Below, piece by piece: positions 15,471-24,267 of a DNA stretch of 54,802 nucleotides. How positions within the stretch are numbered: the first letter of the stretch is position 1; every line of letters begins with the position of its first letter. Source of the DNA: an uncultured Lachnospiraceae bacterium (GTDB lineage: Bacteria > Bacillota > Clostridia > Lachnospirales > Lachnospiraceae). Position numbers and translations under genes: made by a program. Location of the stretch: positions 1 to 54,802 of the forward strand of contig CAJTKU010000017.1 of assembly GCA_910577015.1 (NCBI GenBank), read 5' to 3'. The notes beneath the pieces were generated by a model that worked only from the letters and a program-made list of their open reading frames with translations, searched no databases and had not been told where the DNA came from.

Positions 15471-17642
15471 TTAGGCAAGCTCCACCAACACCTGCCTGCC
15501 TATACTGTGATAGTATATCAATAACAGGACTATCATTGCAAGCGCCAATATTTTTCTTGGTCTTTTGCCCCTTCTGCCCCATTGAATCAGCCTGGAAACC
15601 AGTTCCTTCTTCCTCTCCTCCGTCATCCGGCCCTTATCCGCAAAGAGCAGCATCAAGTAAGAAAGTCCTGCAACCATGGCTGTAGTGGCAAAGATTTCCG
15701 TCCTAAAGTCATCCCCTGTCCTCGGTTCCCCATCCTTTGTAACATCGGACGCCGCATGATTGCCATTACCGGCATCGCCTACGACGGTTTCGGCTCCGCT
15801 GCTTACCTCATTTCCACCGCTGCTTCCACTGTCATTCGTGCCGCTGCTTTCGTTTCCGCCGCTTTCATTTCCGTTGGTTTCTTCATATACAAGGACATAC
15901 GTAGAAAAACGGTTCGTTTCCATGGTAATGGTATCCGGATTTGCATCCTTATCCTCCAGAATATCCACCGAACCGTTATGCACCCTCATGACGGCATAAC
16001 TCCTGTTGTTTCCCTTCATGCCATCCGGTATGGTTATAACTATCTGAATCAGGCCCTGCGTTTCCGTGATATTTGTCCTGCTTCCGTTAATGTCCTTGAT
16101 TAGCTCCACACCCAGATACTGTCCTACCGTATACTTATCCCCAAGCGAAGCTTCCACAATATTTCTGTCGTTCTCCGGAACCGTGCTTCCGATATCTTTT
16201 ACAACCAGAAGGATTTTAATGTCGGTTCCATCTGCAACCTGCTGCCTGTCATCCTCCGACAATACTGCATTTGCCAATGCATCCGTATCCATCGGCAGAC
16301 TGACTGTGGGCGCTCCTTCCCCCTTTTCCACATCCTTCTCGACATTTCCCTCATCCGTTCCTTCCCGAAGCTCTGCCTCGCCTGTTACACCGTTTTTCAT
16401 CACCGTATAATTGCTGTTGTCACTGAAAAAATAATCCTCCGGCTTTGCCGAATCCCCCATCTGCCCCGTCCATCCCGAGGTCACATCACCTAAGCCCCTT
16501 GTTACGCCGATTTTAGTTCCTGAATTTATTGCGCCGGCTACGGTGATGACTGCATTGTTCCTCAGGCAGACATTGTTTGCCGCATTATTTGCATCCGAAT
16601 TCTGGTTCACAACGGGAGTCCCTGATACTCTTAAGACGCCGGCATTCACCAATATACCGCCTCCGTTTGCTCCCACAGTCGTAACCCTGTTTCCCGTTAT
16701 GCTGCCGCCGTTCATCAGGAAAGAATCTCCGGCGCCAATCAGGGTAACGCCTCCGCCTGCCTGGCCCTGATTGCCCGTTATACTGCCTCCTTCCATGGTA
16801 AACACTGAAGAGGCACGGTATCCCTGCACGGCGACGCCGCCTCCGTTATTTCCTGCCGCATTGCCTCTTATTTCACCGTTTTTCATGGTGAAGACACCAT
16901 CCATTACGATTACGCCGCCTCCACCCTGTACAGCATAATTGCCGGAGATGGTTCCACCTTCCATTTCAAATACACCGTTTGTGCCGACATAGACACCGCC
17001 GCCCAAGCTGCCGGTATTGTTCCTAATGACAGCGCCCGGCTTCATAACCAGTTTTCCCCCGGAATTGGCGCCTACGGCAACTGCTCCGCCGTAAAATGAA
17101 TCCCCCAAATCATTATTCTGCAGCACCGTACCCGTATCCAGCACTAATGTCGCATTTTCATCCACAGCAAAGAAATGAGCGGTTGCAGTAAAACTCAATC
17201 CGCTGTTACTCCTTGTTGCAGGGTCGTTTCCACTCCAGACAGCGCCTCCGTCAATCGTGATATTAGTCAGGGTTAAAACAGAGCCGTCATAACCCACTGT
17301 TCCCAGCTTTTTAATTGTATCGCTTCCCCTTTTTAAGGTATGCCCGTCACCGTTTATTGTAAGTTCGTGGCCGTATACCAATATCAATCCCTCACTCCAA
17401 TTGTCTTCTGTTAAAACAATATCCTTAAGCAGCCTGATTTCACTCTTTTCAGCCATATAACATTGATAAACGGCATTGATAAGAGAATCCTCCTTCCACG
17501 TTGCGCCGCCGTCAGTGCTGTATTTAACTTCTGCACCCTCACTTTGCGCCTCTGAGGCCCTGACAGGCATGTAAGCGGAAAATGCAAGCAGCACTGACAG
17601 AATCCCTGCAAGTACTTTTCTAAAAGAGAATCGTATCCTCAT
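15471..17642 (-). CDS. Secreted surface protein with beta-helix repeats and PRTGDD-plus-two-TM tail
   Basis: A 723-aa exported protein. A signal peptide covers residues 1-29 (cleavage near VRAS-EAQ). Residues about 60-380 carry repeats of the form xxGGxIxGNxAxxxGGGVxV (for example GGTISGNYAVQGGGGVIV), typical of right-handed beta-helix surface proteins. A Gly/Asn/Ser-rich spacer follows. At 640-645 PRTGDD precedes a hydrophobic segment (IFATTAMVAGLSYLMLLF), resembling a sortase signal, but the protein continues through a basic stretch to a second transmembrane segment near the C-terminus (ILALAMIVLLLIYYH). AAGGAGG precedes the ATG. Function is probably adhesion or surface interaction; the ligand is unknown. 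Confidence 0.85.
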   Translation of the reverse strand: MRIRFSFRKVLAGILSVLLAFSAYMPVRASEAQSEGAEVKYSTDGGATWKEDSLINAVYQCYMAEKSEIRLLKDIVLTEDNWSEGLILVYGHELTINGDGHTLKRGSDTIKKLGTVGYDGSVLTLTNITIDGGAVWSGNDPATRSNSGLSFTATAHFFAVDENATLVLDTGTVLQNNDLGDSFYGGAVAVGANSGGKLVMKPGAVIRNNTGSLGGGVYVGTNGVFEMEGGTISGNYAVQGGGGVIVMDGVFTMKNGEIRGNAAGNNGGGVAVQGYRASSVFTMEGGSITGNQGQAGGGVTLIGAGDSFLMNGGSITGNRVTTVGANGGGILVNAGVLRVSGTPVVNQNSDANNAANNVCLRNNAVITVAGAINSGTKIGVTRGLGDVTSGWTGQMGDSAKPEDYFFSDNSNYTVMKNGVTGEAELREGTDEGNVEKDVEKGEGAPTVSLPMDTDALANAVLSEDDRQQVADGTDIKILLVVKDIGSTVPENDRNIVEASLGDKYTVGQYLGVELIKDINGSRTNITETQGLIQIVITIPDGMKGNNRSYAVMRVHNGSVDILEDKDANPDTITMETNRFSTYVLVYEETNGNESGGNESSGTNDSGSSGGNEVSSGAETVVGDAGNGNHAASDVTKDGEPRTGDDFRTEIFATTAMVAGLSYLMLLFADKGRMTEERKKELVSRLIQWGRRGKRPRKILALAMIVLLLIYYHSIGRQVLVELA

Positions 17643-17665
17643 ATCGCTTCCTCCTTGGAAAATTT

Positions 17666-17684
17666 AGTATATTTTCGATATACT
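17666..17684. promoter_or_regulatory. Inverted repeat upstream of the surface protein gene
   Basis: AGTATAT (17666-17672) and ATATACT (17678-17684) are perfect reverse complements with a 5-nt spacer, just upstream of the surface protein start. They could be an operator or part of a promoter. The direct repeats typical of LytTR binding are not evident. Confidence 0.5.
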
Positions 17685-17791
17685 ATACTTTATCAGAATA
17701 AAGCTATATGGATAGTGTTATGGAATACTTTGCTCCTTTTCGGGTACACTTTGCAAGCCTGTCCGATGTCACATCCCGAATCCTTTTTTTG

Positions 17792-18520
17792 TCAGCTTTC
17801 CTCGCAGTAATAACGCATATATTGCTCTTTCAGGGCTTTGCACGCCCCTCTCGGCGGATATATCTTCTTTCCCGTATGCAGTCCTATTTCCTGTGTATTG
17901 ATGCTGTCAATATGCTCCATATTTACAATATAGGCAATTCCCACCCTCACAAACTCCTGATACCGGGAAAGCATCCCGAAAATCTCCGCCATGGTCATGC
18001 GCAGCTGATACTTCGTGCCGTCCGCAAGAAACAGGTACTGCGTCTTTCCCTGTGCTTCACAGTACATAATGCTGCTTTTTGCAACGCGCTGCATCCTTCC
18101 CTCCACACGAAACAAAAGAAACTTTTTCTTTTCTTCCTCTACATCCGTCAGAAGTCTGTCCAGTATCGCCGAAAGCGCGTCTTCCGGAACCGGTTTTACC
18201 AGATACTGCAAAGCATCCACACGGAATGCCTCAAGCGCATGCTCCCTCGAAGTAGTTAGAAAAACGATTCTGGCTGTGTTCCCCAGCCTGCGGAGTTCTT
18301 TCGCCGCCTCAGTTCCCATCTTTTTCGGCATGTAGATATCCATCAAAATCAAATCCGGCCTGTAATCTTTTTCCCTTACCTTATAAAGCAGTTCGGCCGC
18401 ACTTTCAAAACGCTCAACCAGAAAATTTACTTCCGTATGCATTCTTCCATATTTTTCCAGCATCTTTTCTGTTTTATCCAATTCCGCCGGCTCATCATCA
18501 CAGAGCGCTATCAGGTACAT
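17792..18520 (-). CDS. LytTR-family response regulator (AgrA/VirR-like)
   Basis: A 242-aa response regulator. The receiver domain (1-125) has the acidic pair CDDE at residues 7-10, the phosphoacceptor Asp near 61 in LILMDIYMP, and Lys in YLVKPV. The C-terminal half is a LytTR DNA-binding domain. The longer frame begins with GTG at 18538. The ATG at 18520 is chosen because AAAGGAG lies 8 nt upstream, inside that extension. It directly follows the sensor kinase gene, forming a two-component pair. The beta-helix surface protein next door is a plausible target, but this is inference. Confidence 0.93.
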   Translation of the reverse strand: MYLIALCDDEPAELDKTEKMLEKYGRMHTEVNFLVERFESAAELLYKVREKDYRPDLILMDIYMPKKMGTEAAKELRRLGNTARIVFLTTSREHALEAFRVDALQYLVKPVPEDALSAILDRLLTDVEEEKKKFLLFRVEGRMQRVAKSSIMYCEAQGKTQYLFLADGTKYQLRMTMAEIFGMLSRYQEFVRVGIAYIVNMEHIDSINTQEIGLHTGKKIYPPRGACKALKEQYMRYYCEES

Positions 18521-18534
18521 ATGCGCAACTCCTT

Positions 18535-19869
18535 TCACACTGTTTCATGCGTACTGTTATCGGTGGGCGGAATATTCATAATCAGCCTGAAGATAAAGAC
18601 GCCGTTGTCATTCCTGAAATCATACTCTCCCCCGTAGTTTTCTGCCGCCCTGATAATGCTCAGCACTCCGATGCCGCCCGTAAATTCCGGTTTTGGCTGT
18701 CCGTTTTTCAGTTCCGTTTCCATCCTGCAGGTATTGCTGCAGCAGATTACCAGCTTGTTTTTCTTTTTCTTTAACATCAAATGGATGAAGCATTCTCTGC
18801 CGGGTGACTGTTTTTGGACCTCCATACAGCCATAAATGGCGTTTTCATAAGCATTTGCCAGTATGGTAACCAAATCAATATTGGCTATCGTGGGGTTCGC
18901 ACCGATTTCCACATCCAGCGTTGCCTTTATCTGTTCCTTTTTCGCCTTTCTGGTATATGCTGCAAGAATATTGTTGACTGCCGTATTGGCACATATGGCT
19001 TCCGTCACATTTTCATCCGCTTCTTTCTCATATTCCTGCAAATACTGCAGCAGTTCTTCATTTTGCCCCCGGCGGGTATACTCTGCTATCACGGCAATAT
19101 GATGCCTTGCGTCATGGCGGATTCTTTTGCCTGACTCTGCGGACTCCTCCAGTATTTCAATATTCCTTTCCAGCATCCTCTGGTTCATTTTAACCAGCTG
19201 GTTTTCTTTCTGATACTCTTTTTCTTTCCCGATATGGAAGTAAAGCCTGAATACCAGAAGCTGTAAGGAGCCGGTAAGGAAAAAATTCATGAATATCGCA
19301 AAGAGCCGGTAAGGCGTCTGTTCCCTGCTGTTGGGATTCAAGATAAAACCAATTCCAAAGAGAATACTGATAATCATGATGGTAACGCTGAATCTGTCCA
19401 GTTCATTTTCCACATAATAGCCAAATCCCCGGATGGAACTTTTAATCTTTTTATCAATAAAGAAAGCAATTGCCGCTATCAAAATGATACGCGTCACGAT
19501 ATCCGCCCATACATTCCTGTCAAAAAACAAGACGGCAACTTCAATTCCCACAATCAAAAACACGGCAAGCATGTAGAAAATAAGCGCAAGCTTGTACAGC
19601 GACAGATAAATATTGTCCCGGCTCATGAAGATTGCAAAAACCGTAAAGCAGACATACATGATAATCGCCACCGTTTTCACGCAGCTTTCATAATCTGCCA
19701 CATACCAGACAGACGCTGCTGTAAGCATTACCGTGCAAAAACATCCATAACAGACCGCTGTCTTTTTCTTTCCGAACCTGGATTCACTCATCAGGAAAAA
19801 AAACAGTATAACCCCTGCAAGGCTTATTGCATATCGAATAAATGCTATGTATACCGGTCCGCCTAACAT
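18535..19869 (-). CDS. Membrane sensor histidine kinase, GHKL type (AgrC-like)
   Basis: A 444-aa sensor kinase. About six transmembrane segments occupy residues 1-205. A coiled-coil linker leads to the dimerisation helix with the phospho-acceptor His in IRHDARHH. The GHKL ATPase domain has an N-box (ILANAYENAIYGC) and a G-box (TGGIGVLSIIRAAENYGG). This is the AgrC/ComD type that often senses peptides, but no agrB or agrD gene is visible in the window. Its stop lies 14 nt before the preferred regulator start, so the two form an operon. Confidence 0.92.
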   Translation of the reverse strand: MLGGPVYIAFIRYAISLAGVILFFFLMSESRFGKKKTAVCYGCFCTVMLTAASVWYVADYESCVKTVAIIMYVCFTVFAIFMSRDNIYLSLYKLALIFYMLAVFLIVGIEVAVLFFDRNVWADIVTRIILIAAIAFFIDKKIKSSIRGFGYYVENELDRFSVTIMIISILFGIGFILNPNSREQTPYRLFAIFMNFFLTGSLQLLVFRLYFHIGKEKEYQKENQLVKMNQRMLERNIEILEESAESGKRIRHDARHHIAVIAEYTRRGQNEELLQYLQEYEKEADENVTEAICANTAVNNILAAYTRKAKKEQIKATLDVEIGANPTIANIDLVTILANAYENAIYGCMEVQKQSPGRECFIHLMLKKKKNKLVICCSNTCRMETELKNGQPKPEFTGGIGVLSIIRAAENYGGEYDFRNDNGVFIFRLIMNIPPTDNSTHETV

Positions 19870-20071
19870 AGTGACATCGCCCCCTGTCCATTTTTATATA
19901 AAAAAATACTCATTTAACCTATTATATCACCCGGATTTTGTCGCCCCAATGTCAATATTGTTCCAAATTGCGCTAATTTTGTATTTTTATCTATTTTATA
20001 GCAAAAAACAGTATCTGTCACCAAAACGCAATGACTGATACTGCCTGTAACACCATTATCCGGTTTTCTTC

Positions 20072-20593
20072 TTATTCTTCCTCCCCGGGCTGCCATGCCG
20101 TGCCAAATTTGACATCCTTAAACAGGGCGGCAAGACCCGTAATCTGTTTTAATCTCAGCACTTCATCCCTGTCCATTCCCAGATGTCTGGATATCCACTC
20201 ATCTGTACGGCCCAGTTCGTGAAGTTCTTTTACAATGTTGCTCATCAATTCCACATTATGGCTGCCCCGTGCACGGTTATGCCGTATTGTGCTTGCCATC
20301 CTCTGGTCAATGGGCTTATCTATCACGGAAACCGGAAGCATACCCTGTTCCCTTTCATAAATATCCGGGTAATCCAGCATAATCCGGTAACGATGGAATC
20401 CATCGACAATGACATAACTATCCTTTTCCCGGCTGTAATAACAGACAATCGGCATTGTGTAGCCATCCTCTTTAATACTGTCATAAAGCAGTTTCATCTC
20501 CGGCGTCGCCACGGAATTGGGATTGTATGTATTGGGAATTATTTTTTCCACAGGAACCGAAATTACATGATATACAGGGCTTTTATATTCCAT
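20072..20593 (-). CDS. ibrB: ParB-like nuclease-domain protein, IbrB-like
   Basis: A 173-aa protein with an N-terminal ParB/sulfiredoxin-like domain: VPVEKIIPNTYNPNSV, then YVIVDGFHRYRIML (GxHR-type nucleotide-binding motif) and TIRHNRARGSHN. A short helical region with an HTH-like segment (WISRHLGMDRDEVLRLKQITGL) follows. This layout and its pairing with the PAPS-reductase-like gene match IbrB of E. coli, named as a regulator of immunoglobulin-binding proteins. It overlaps ibrA by 11 nt, with GAGGAG inside the ibrA 3' end. The biochemical role of the pair is not established. The gene name is by analogy. Confidence 0.75.
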   Translation of the reverse strand: MEYKSPVYHVISVPVEKIIPNTYNPNSVATPEMKLLYDSIKEDGYTMPIVCYYSREKDSYVIVDGFHRYRIMLDYPDIYEREQGMLPVSVIDKPIDQRMASTIRHNRARGSHNVELMSNIVKELHELGRTDEWISRHLGMDRDEVLRLKQITGLAALFKDVKFGTAWQPGEEE

Positions 20594-21914
20594 AATTCAT
20601 CTCCTCTACGCTTTTATACTTACGTCGGATGACATCTATGCGTTTCTGTTGCTGCTTTGTCATGCCAAATCCCATGAACCGGCAGATATGGTCGTTTTTT
20701 AAGATACAGAAACACATTCTTTTCCAGCTTGGTATATCCTTACTTGTTTTGATATCATCTGTGTCATCCGGGATTTTACCCCGGAAAATAATCCGCGACT
20801 TCCCGTTCAGCGTATAATTGGATACCCCGTTCCGGGCAATCTGATAACCGTTTTCTTCCAGTTCCCTTATAGTGGTCTCATCCAGTCCGCCGCCTGTTTT
20901 GTGCCAAAACTCAATGGACGTGTTGAACTTTTTGATATAGTTGTTGCGAAGCCTTGTGGGCAGTGTATCCAAAAGAAACATGGTGTAGGATTTCCATGTC
21001 TGCCCCTCCGGCAGCTTGATATTGCGGTAGCCCAACGCCCTGCTTTTCGCATAAATGCTGGCAAAATTGGCGCCCTGCACCCGCCCCACCAGCTTGACCC
21101 ACATTTGGGGGTCTATCACGCGATACAGGTTCAGCGCATCCTTGGAATAGTCGTTAAACGGCGACGCTACCCGCATCTGGGAAACCTTGAGCCCTGCCAT
21201 ATAATACAAATCATACAGTCTGTTATAATCATAATTAAACACATAATTTGCATGCCACACATCCCTGGGGGACCAGTCGTATATCGGGGAAGCAACCCAT
21301 ACATCCTTAAACTTCTTGCCTATCCAGCACTCATTCTGATATCCGTTTTTTTTATTCAAAAATCCGCTGTACCTTAAAAGGGATTCACTGGCACGCACAC
21401 CCAGCAGGCACACCGTCTTCCCGCCGCCATGGGCAATTCTGTACCATCGTCCGAACTGTCTTGCAAGGTCTTCCTGATTCATCCGGTAACGGTATGTTGT
21501 GATGGGGTTATTATCGAGATTGATTACGTATTCCTTTTGGGGCATTTCCCGCACCCAGCTTTCCTTTTTTGTGTCATCCCAGGGATACCAGTACATTTCG
21601 TAACTGCTGAGCGCCGTACGCGTCGCCATTGGCAGGCACACCCAGTAAGGCTCCACTTCATCCTTTATTTTTTCAAAAGTCCTCTCCACATACTCGGTAG
21701 TCACCGTGTACTGCGCCTCAAAATCCTGATGAAAGACGCCTATTTTCTTTTCGGGATAATGCTTCCTTTGGTAATCCAGCACCATATTCAGAAGGACACC
21801 GCTGTCTTTGCCCCCGGAAAAAGATACATAGATATTGTCAAATTCTTCAAAAATCAAATGCAGCCGGTCCTGCAGAGCTTCATATACATTCTTTTCCAGA
21901 TACTCTTTTACCAT
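20583..21914 (-). CDS. ibrA: PAPS reductase/DUF3440 protein, IbrA-like
   Basis: A 443-aa protein. The N-terminal PAPS-reductase (adenine nucleotide alpha-hydrolase) domain has the PP-loop SFSGGKDSGVLL at about residues 31-42. The middle contains CLLGVRASESLLRY and SPIYDWSPRDVWHANY, typical of this fold. The C-terminal half matches DUF3440, as in IbrA. GGGGG lies 7 nt before the ATG. It is encoded immediately upstream of the ParB-like partner. PAPS-reductase plus ParB-like pairs also occur in DNA-modification systems (DndC is a PAPS-reductase homologue), so a role in nucleic-acid modification or defence is conceivable but not shown. Confidence 0.8.
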   Translation of the reverse strand: MVKEYLEKNVYEALQDRLHLIFEEFDNIYVSFSGGKDSGVLLNMVLDYQRKHYPEKKIGVFHQDFEAQYTVTTEYVERTFEKIKDEVEPYWVCLPMATRTALSSYEMYWYPWDDTKKESWVREMPQKEYVINLDNNPITTYRYRMNQEDLARQFGRWYRIAHGGGKTVCLLGVRASESLLRYSGFLNKKNGYQNECWIGKKFKDVWVASPIYDWSPRDVWHANYVFNYDYNRLYDLYYMAGLKVSQMRVASPFNDYSKDALNLYRVIDPQMWVKLVGRVQGANFASIYAKSRALGYRNIKLPEGQTWKSYTMFLLDTLPTRLRNNYIKKFNTSIEFWHKTGGGLDETTIRELEENGYQIARNGVSNYTLNGKSRIIFRGKIPDDTDDIKTSKDIPSWKRMCFCILKNDHICRFMGFGMTKQQQKRIDVIRRKYKSVEEMNYGI

Positions 21915-22005
21915 CCAATTACCCCCTAAATTTCCAAATTCTGGAAATTCCTATACCTGTAAATTTAACACAGAAATCGACAAAGTTCAACAAAATACAT
22001 CTTAA

Positions 22006-22045
22006 GATTCCGCATTTTAGATAGCGGCATCTAAAATGCGAAATC
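22006..22045. repeat. Family A palindrome, reduced copy
   Basis: Arms 22006-22022 (beginning GATTCCGCATTTTAG) and 22029-22045 pair over 17 positions with one mismatch around a 6-nt loop. The arm resembles that of the full copy at 35542-35615. It abuts copy B2. Confidence 0.75.
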
Positions 22046-22057
22046 TCAAGTCAGGAT

Positions 22058-22168
22058 GGAAAATGCCGGTTTTCAGGCATTTTCCGGCGTGGAACTTAGA
22101 AGTTCTCCGCGAAACAGCCTTTGCTGTGAGCGGAAATTGCCAAAGGCAATTAGAACTTCTTTCCACGC
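22058..22168. repeat. Family B two-hairpin element, copy B2
   Basis: GGAAAATGCC (22058-22067) pairs with GGCATTTTCC (22076-22085). Then GCGTGGAA (22087-22094) pairs with TTCCACGC (22161-22168), with AGAAGTTCT and TTAGAACTTCT tracts inside. It lies between the divergent ibrA and XRE genes. This is the most complete copy in the window. Confidence 0.85.
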
Positions 22169-22236
22169 TATCTACGTATCGTGGGTGTCAAAAAAGACAT
22201 TTATCATGTAAAATATACCTAAAAGGAGGAGAGGAA

Positions 22237-22845
22237 ATGGACCAGATAAAAATCGGCAGATTTATAGCTAAAACCAGAAAGGCGCAGAACATGACGCAAA
22301 GACAACTGGCCGATGCGCTTTCCATCAGCGACAAAACGGTATCCAAATGGGAGTGCGGAAAAGGGCTTCCCGAAGTTTCCCTGATGATGCCGTTATGCGC
22401 AATTTTGCAAATAACCGTCAATGACCTGCTCACCGGACAAAAGGTTTCAGAAAACGAGTATCAAAAGAAAGCGGAGGAAAACATGATGAATTTGATTAGG
22501 GAGAATGAAGAAAACAAAAAGAAAATGGCGCTTTCCATTACATGCGGCATCATTACCATAATAGCAGTATGTGCCCTGGCTGTTATCGCAGCCTATATTG
22601 AGATGCCTGTGTTTGTGCGGATATTACTGATTCTGTTTGCCATTGCAACGGCAGCGGCAGGCGTAGGCGCCGCCTCTATGCTGGACGTAAGCACAGGCTG
22701 CTTTGTCTGTCCGCACTGTAAGGCTGCATTCGTTCCGACCATGGAAGAATATATAAAAGGATACCATACGTTTACAAAACGCAGGCTGACCTGTCCCGAA
22801 TGCGGTAAAACGGGAATGTGCCGACACCGCGTCATCAAAAAATAG
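22237..22845 (+). CDS. XRE-family regulator with membrane segment and C-terminal zinc ribbon
   Basis: A 202-aa protein. Residues 6-62 form an HTH_XRE domain (IGRFIAKTRKAQNMTQRQLA, then SDKTVSKWECG). Two hydrophobic segments lie at about 98-122 and 126-148. The C-terminus has a zinc ribbon with CPHC (158-161) and CPEC (186-189). It is thus probably a membrane-tethered transcription factor that may sense something at the membrane. The frame is open further upstream through repeat B2, but a very strong AAAAGGAGGAGAGG fixes the ATG at 22237. Confidence 0.88.
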   Translation: MDQIKIGRFIAKTRKAQNMTQRQLADALSISDKTVSKWECGKGLPEVSLMMPLCAILQITVNDLLTGQKVSENEYQKKAEENMMNLIRENEENKKKMALSITCGIITIIAVCALAVIAAYIEMPVFVRILLILFAIATAAAGVGAASMLDVSTGCFVCPHCKAAFVPTMEEYIKGYHTFTKRRLTCPECGKTGMCRHRVIKK

Positions 22846-22865
22846 AAACGTTTATAAAAACGAAC

Positions 22866-22888
22866 AGGGCTCTTTATGACAGAGCCCT
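22866..22888 (-). terminator. Stem-loop between convergent XRE and ASKHA genes
   Basis: AGGGCTCT (22866-22873) and AGAGCCCT (22881-22888) form a perfect 8-bp stem with a 7-nt loop that overlaps the ASKHA stop codon. A short U-rich tract follows on the minus strand. It probably ends the ASKHA transcript. Confidence 0.6.
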
Positions 22889-24119
22889 ACAGCGGACGCA
22901 GTTCCATGCTGTTTATATACTTTTCTGAAAAATCCGGCTCATCAGCCAGATTAAAATCTTCTGCCGCAACAGGCTTTAGGGCTTCCTGCGCGCTGCTTTC
23001 GCCATGCCCTGCAAAAATATGCCTGACATATAAAAATGCACCCTCAAGCGCCGCATTGCCGACAGCCACAGTCCTGTCGGCAAGCGCCGCGGGCATCAGC
23101 CCGATTGCCGCTGCCGACGCAGTATCCAGATAATACCCCATCCCGCCTGCCAGGTATACCTTTTCGATTCCCTCAAAATCGCGGAGTCCGTATTTTTGTC
23201 CCAAAATATGGATACCCGCACAGATTGCCGCCTTTGCCATCTGCAGCTTTCTGATATACTGCTGGGTAATATGCACCCCGCCGATAGTGATTCCCTCTTC
23301 AAAGTAAGGGTCCTGAAGAAGGCCTGACGCATCCACCAGCCCTTCCTCCAAAAGTTTTGCGGTAAGCCGCATCAAATCCGTCCCATAACAGTCCGTGTTC
23401 CCTTCAAAGGCCGGGCCTGCCGCCGTGGAAGCCGCTATCAGCCTGTGTTTATTGCCCAGTACCATTTCCCCGTTGGTTCCCAAATCCAGAAGCAGGGAAA
23501 TACTTTCCTTCTCCGCCATGGAAAGCGCATGGATGCCCGCCACAATGTCGGCCCCCACAAAAGTGGAAATCCCCGGAAGAATCACCGTATCAAGTCCCAG
23601 CAATTTAGTCCTGATTTCGGAAAGTGTCTGCGGCAGGAAAGGATATTTCCCAAGCCCGCTGACATCCAGCCCCATAAGCAGATGCACCATGGTGGTATTG
23701 GCGGCAATGGCAATCCCACGAATCTCCTTTTCCCCTGCCGCAAACTTCTCCACGCCTTTTCGCAGGGCGCCCAGTACGGCCTCCTGCATGGCGGCTTTCG
23801 CCTCAGGCTGTTCTGCCGCTTCTATCCGGGAAAGCACATCCGCGCCGAAGCTCCTCTGGGGATTGATACAGGTATAGGTGTCTGCTATCCTGCCGTCACA
23901 AAGCCGCCTTAAATGCATGGCTATGGTGGTGGTCCCGATATCGGCGGAAATCAGGTATTCCTGTTTTTCCCCGTCGGTCCCGTCCCCGAACTCCGGCCGC
24001 AGTCCCTTATGAAATTCACAGACGGCATCCACCGGCTTTATGCCGAAGCACCTGCCGCACCCGGTACAGAGCCTGCACCGGTTTCCCTTTTTAAACGAAC
24101 TGGTTCCTGTCTCTGTCAT
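22887..24119 (-). CDS. ASKHA-domain (DUF4445) protein, RACo-like C-terminal region
   Basis: A 410-aa protein. A Cys-rich N-terminus (CRLCTGCGRCFG and a further Cys near residue 34) could hold a metal cluster. The rest is an ASKHA-fold ATPase domain of the type found in the C-terminus of corrinoid-protein reductive activators: ADIGTTTIAMHL (phosphate 1), LLLDLGTNGEMVLG (phosphate 2), and VYLAGGMGYYLD. The usual N-terminal [2Fe-2S] ferredoxin domain of RACo (about 600 aa) is missing. A role in ATP-driven activation of a corrinoid or radical enzyme is inferred from the family; no corrinoid protein is encoded nearby. Confidence 0.83.
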   Translation of the reverse strand: MTETGTSSFKKGNRCRLCTGCGRCFGIKPVDAVCEFHKGLRPEFGDGTDGEKQEYLISADIGTTTIAMHLRRLCDGRIADTYTCINPQRSFGADVLSRIEAAEQPEAKAAMQEAVLGALRKGVEKFAAGEKEIRGIAIAANTTMVHLLMGLDVSGLGKYPFLPQTLSEIRTKLLGLDTVILPGISTFVGADIVAGIHALSMAEKESISLLLDLGTNGEMVLGNKHRLIAASTAAGPAFEGNTDCYGTDLMRLTAKLLEEGLVDASGLLQDPYFEEGITIGGVHITQQYIRKLQMAKAAICAGIHILGQKYGLRDFEGIEKVYLAGGMGYYLDTASAAAIGLMPAALADRTVAVGNAALEGAFLYVRHIFAGHGESSAQEALKPVAAEDFNLADEPDFSEKYINSMELRPL

Positions 24120-24267
24120 AATGGTAACCTATCCCCGCTAATTTTTCTTCTAAGCCGCCCTGTTCAACGTCAAGCTCCTCACAAAGCGTTTCCAAATCTT
24201 TATAATAATCCCTGAGTTTTAAATTGATAAAACTCAGCAGCATAAGCGAATCTTTTGGTATCATCAT
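24091..24267 (-). CDS. DUF4250 domain protein
   Basis: A small protein of 57-58 aa of the Clostridia DUF4250 family: MIPKDSLMLLSFINLKLRD, then LCEELDV and a C-terminal YDRDRNQFV. Its function is unknown. The frame extends upstream to 24288, but the ATG at 24267 overlaps the Uma2 stop (TAATG) and a second ATG follows at 24264 with AAGGA at good spacing; either is possible. It overlaps the ASKHA gene by 29 nt, so Uma2, DUF4250 and ASKHA form a tight operon. Confidence 0.85.
   Translation of the reverse strand: MMIPKDSLMLLSFINLKLRDYYKDLETLCEELDVEQGGLEEKLAGIGYHYDRDRNQFV

Noticed and set aside
18535..19869. Complete agr quorum-sensing system
   Set aside because: Only the sensor and regulator are present. 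No agrB-like protease or agrD-like peptide gene was found on either strand nearby.
19870..20071. Small gene or riboswitch upstream of the sensor kinase
   Set aside because: The region holds only AT-rich promoter-like sequence (a TGATATAAT-type extended -10 on the minus strand); no ORF or conserved aptamer was recognised.
22036..22236. N-terminal extension of the XRE protein
   Set aside because: The extension is translated repeat B2 sequence. The very strong ribosome binding site sits before the ATG at 22237.
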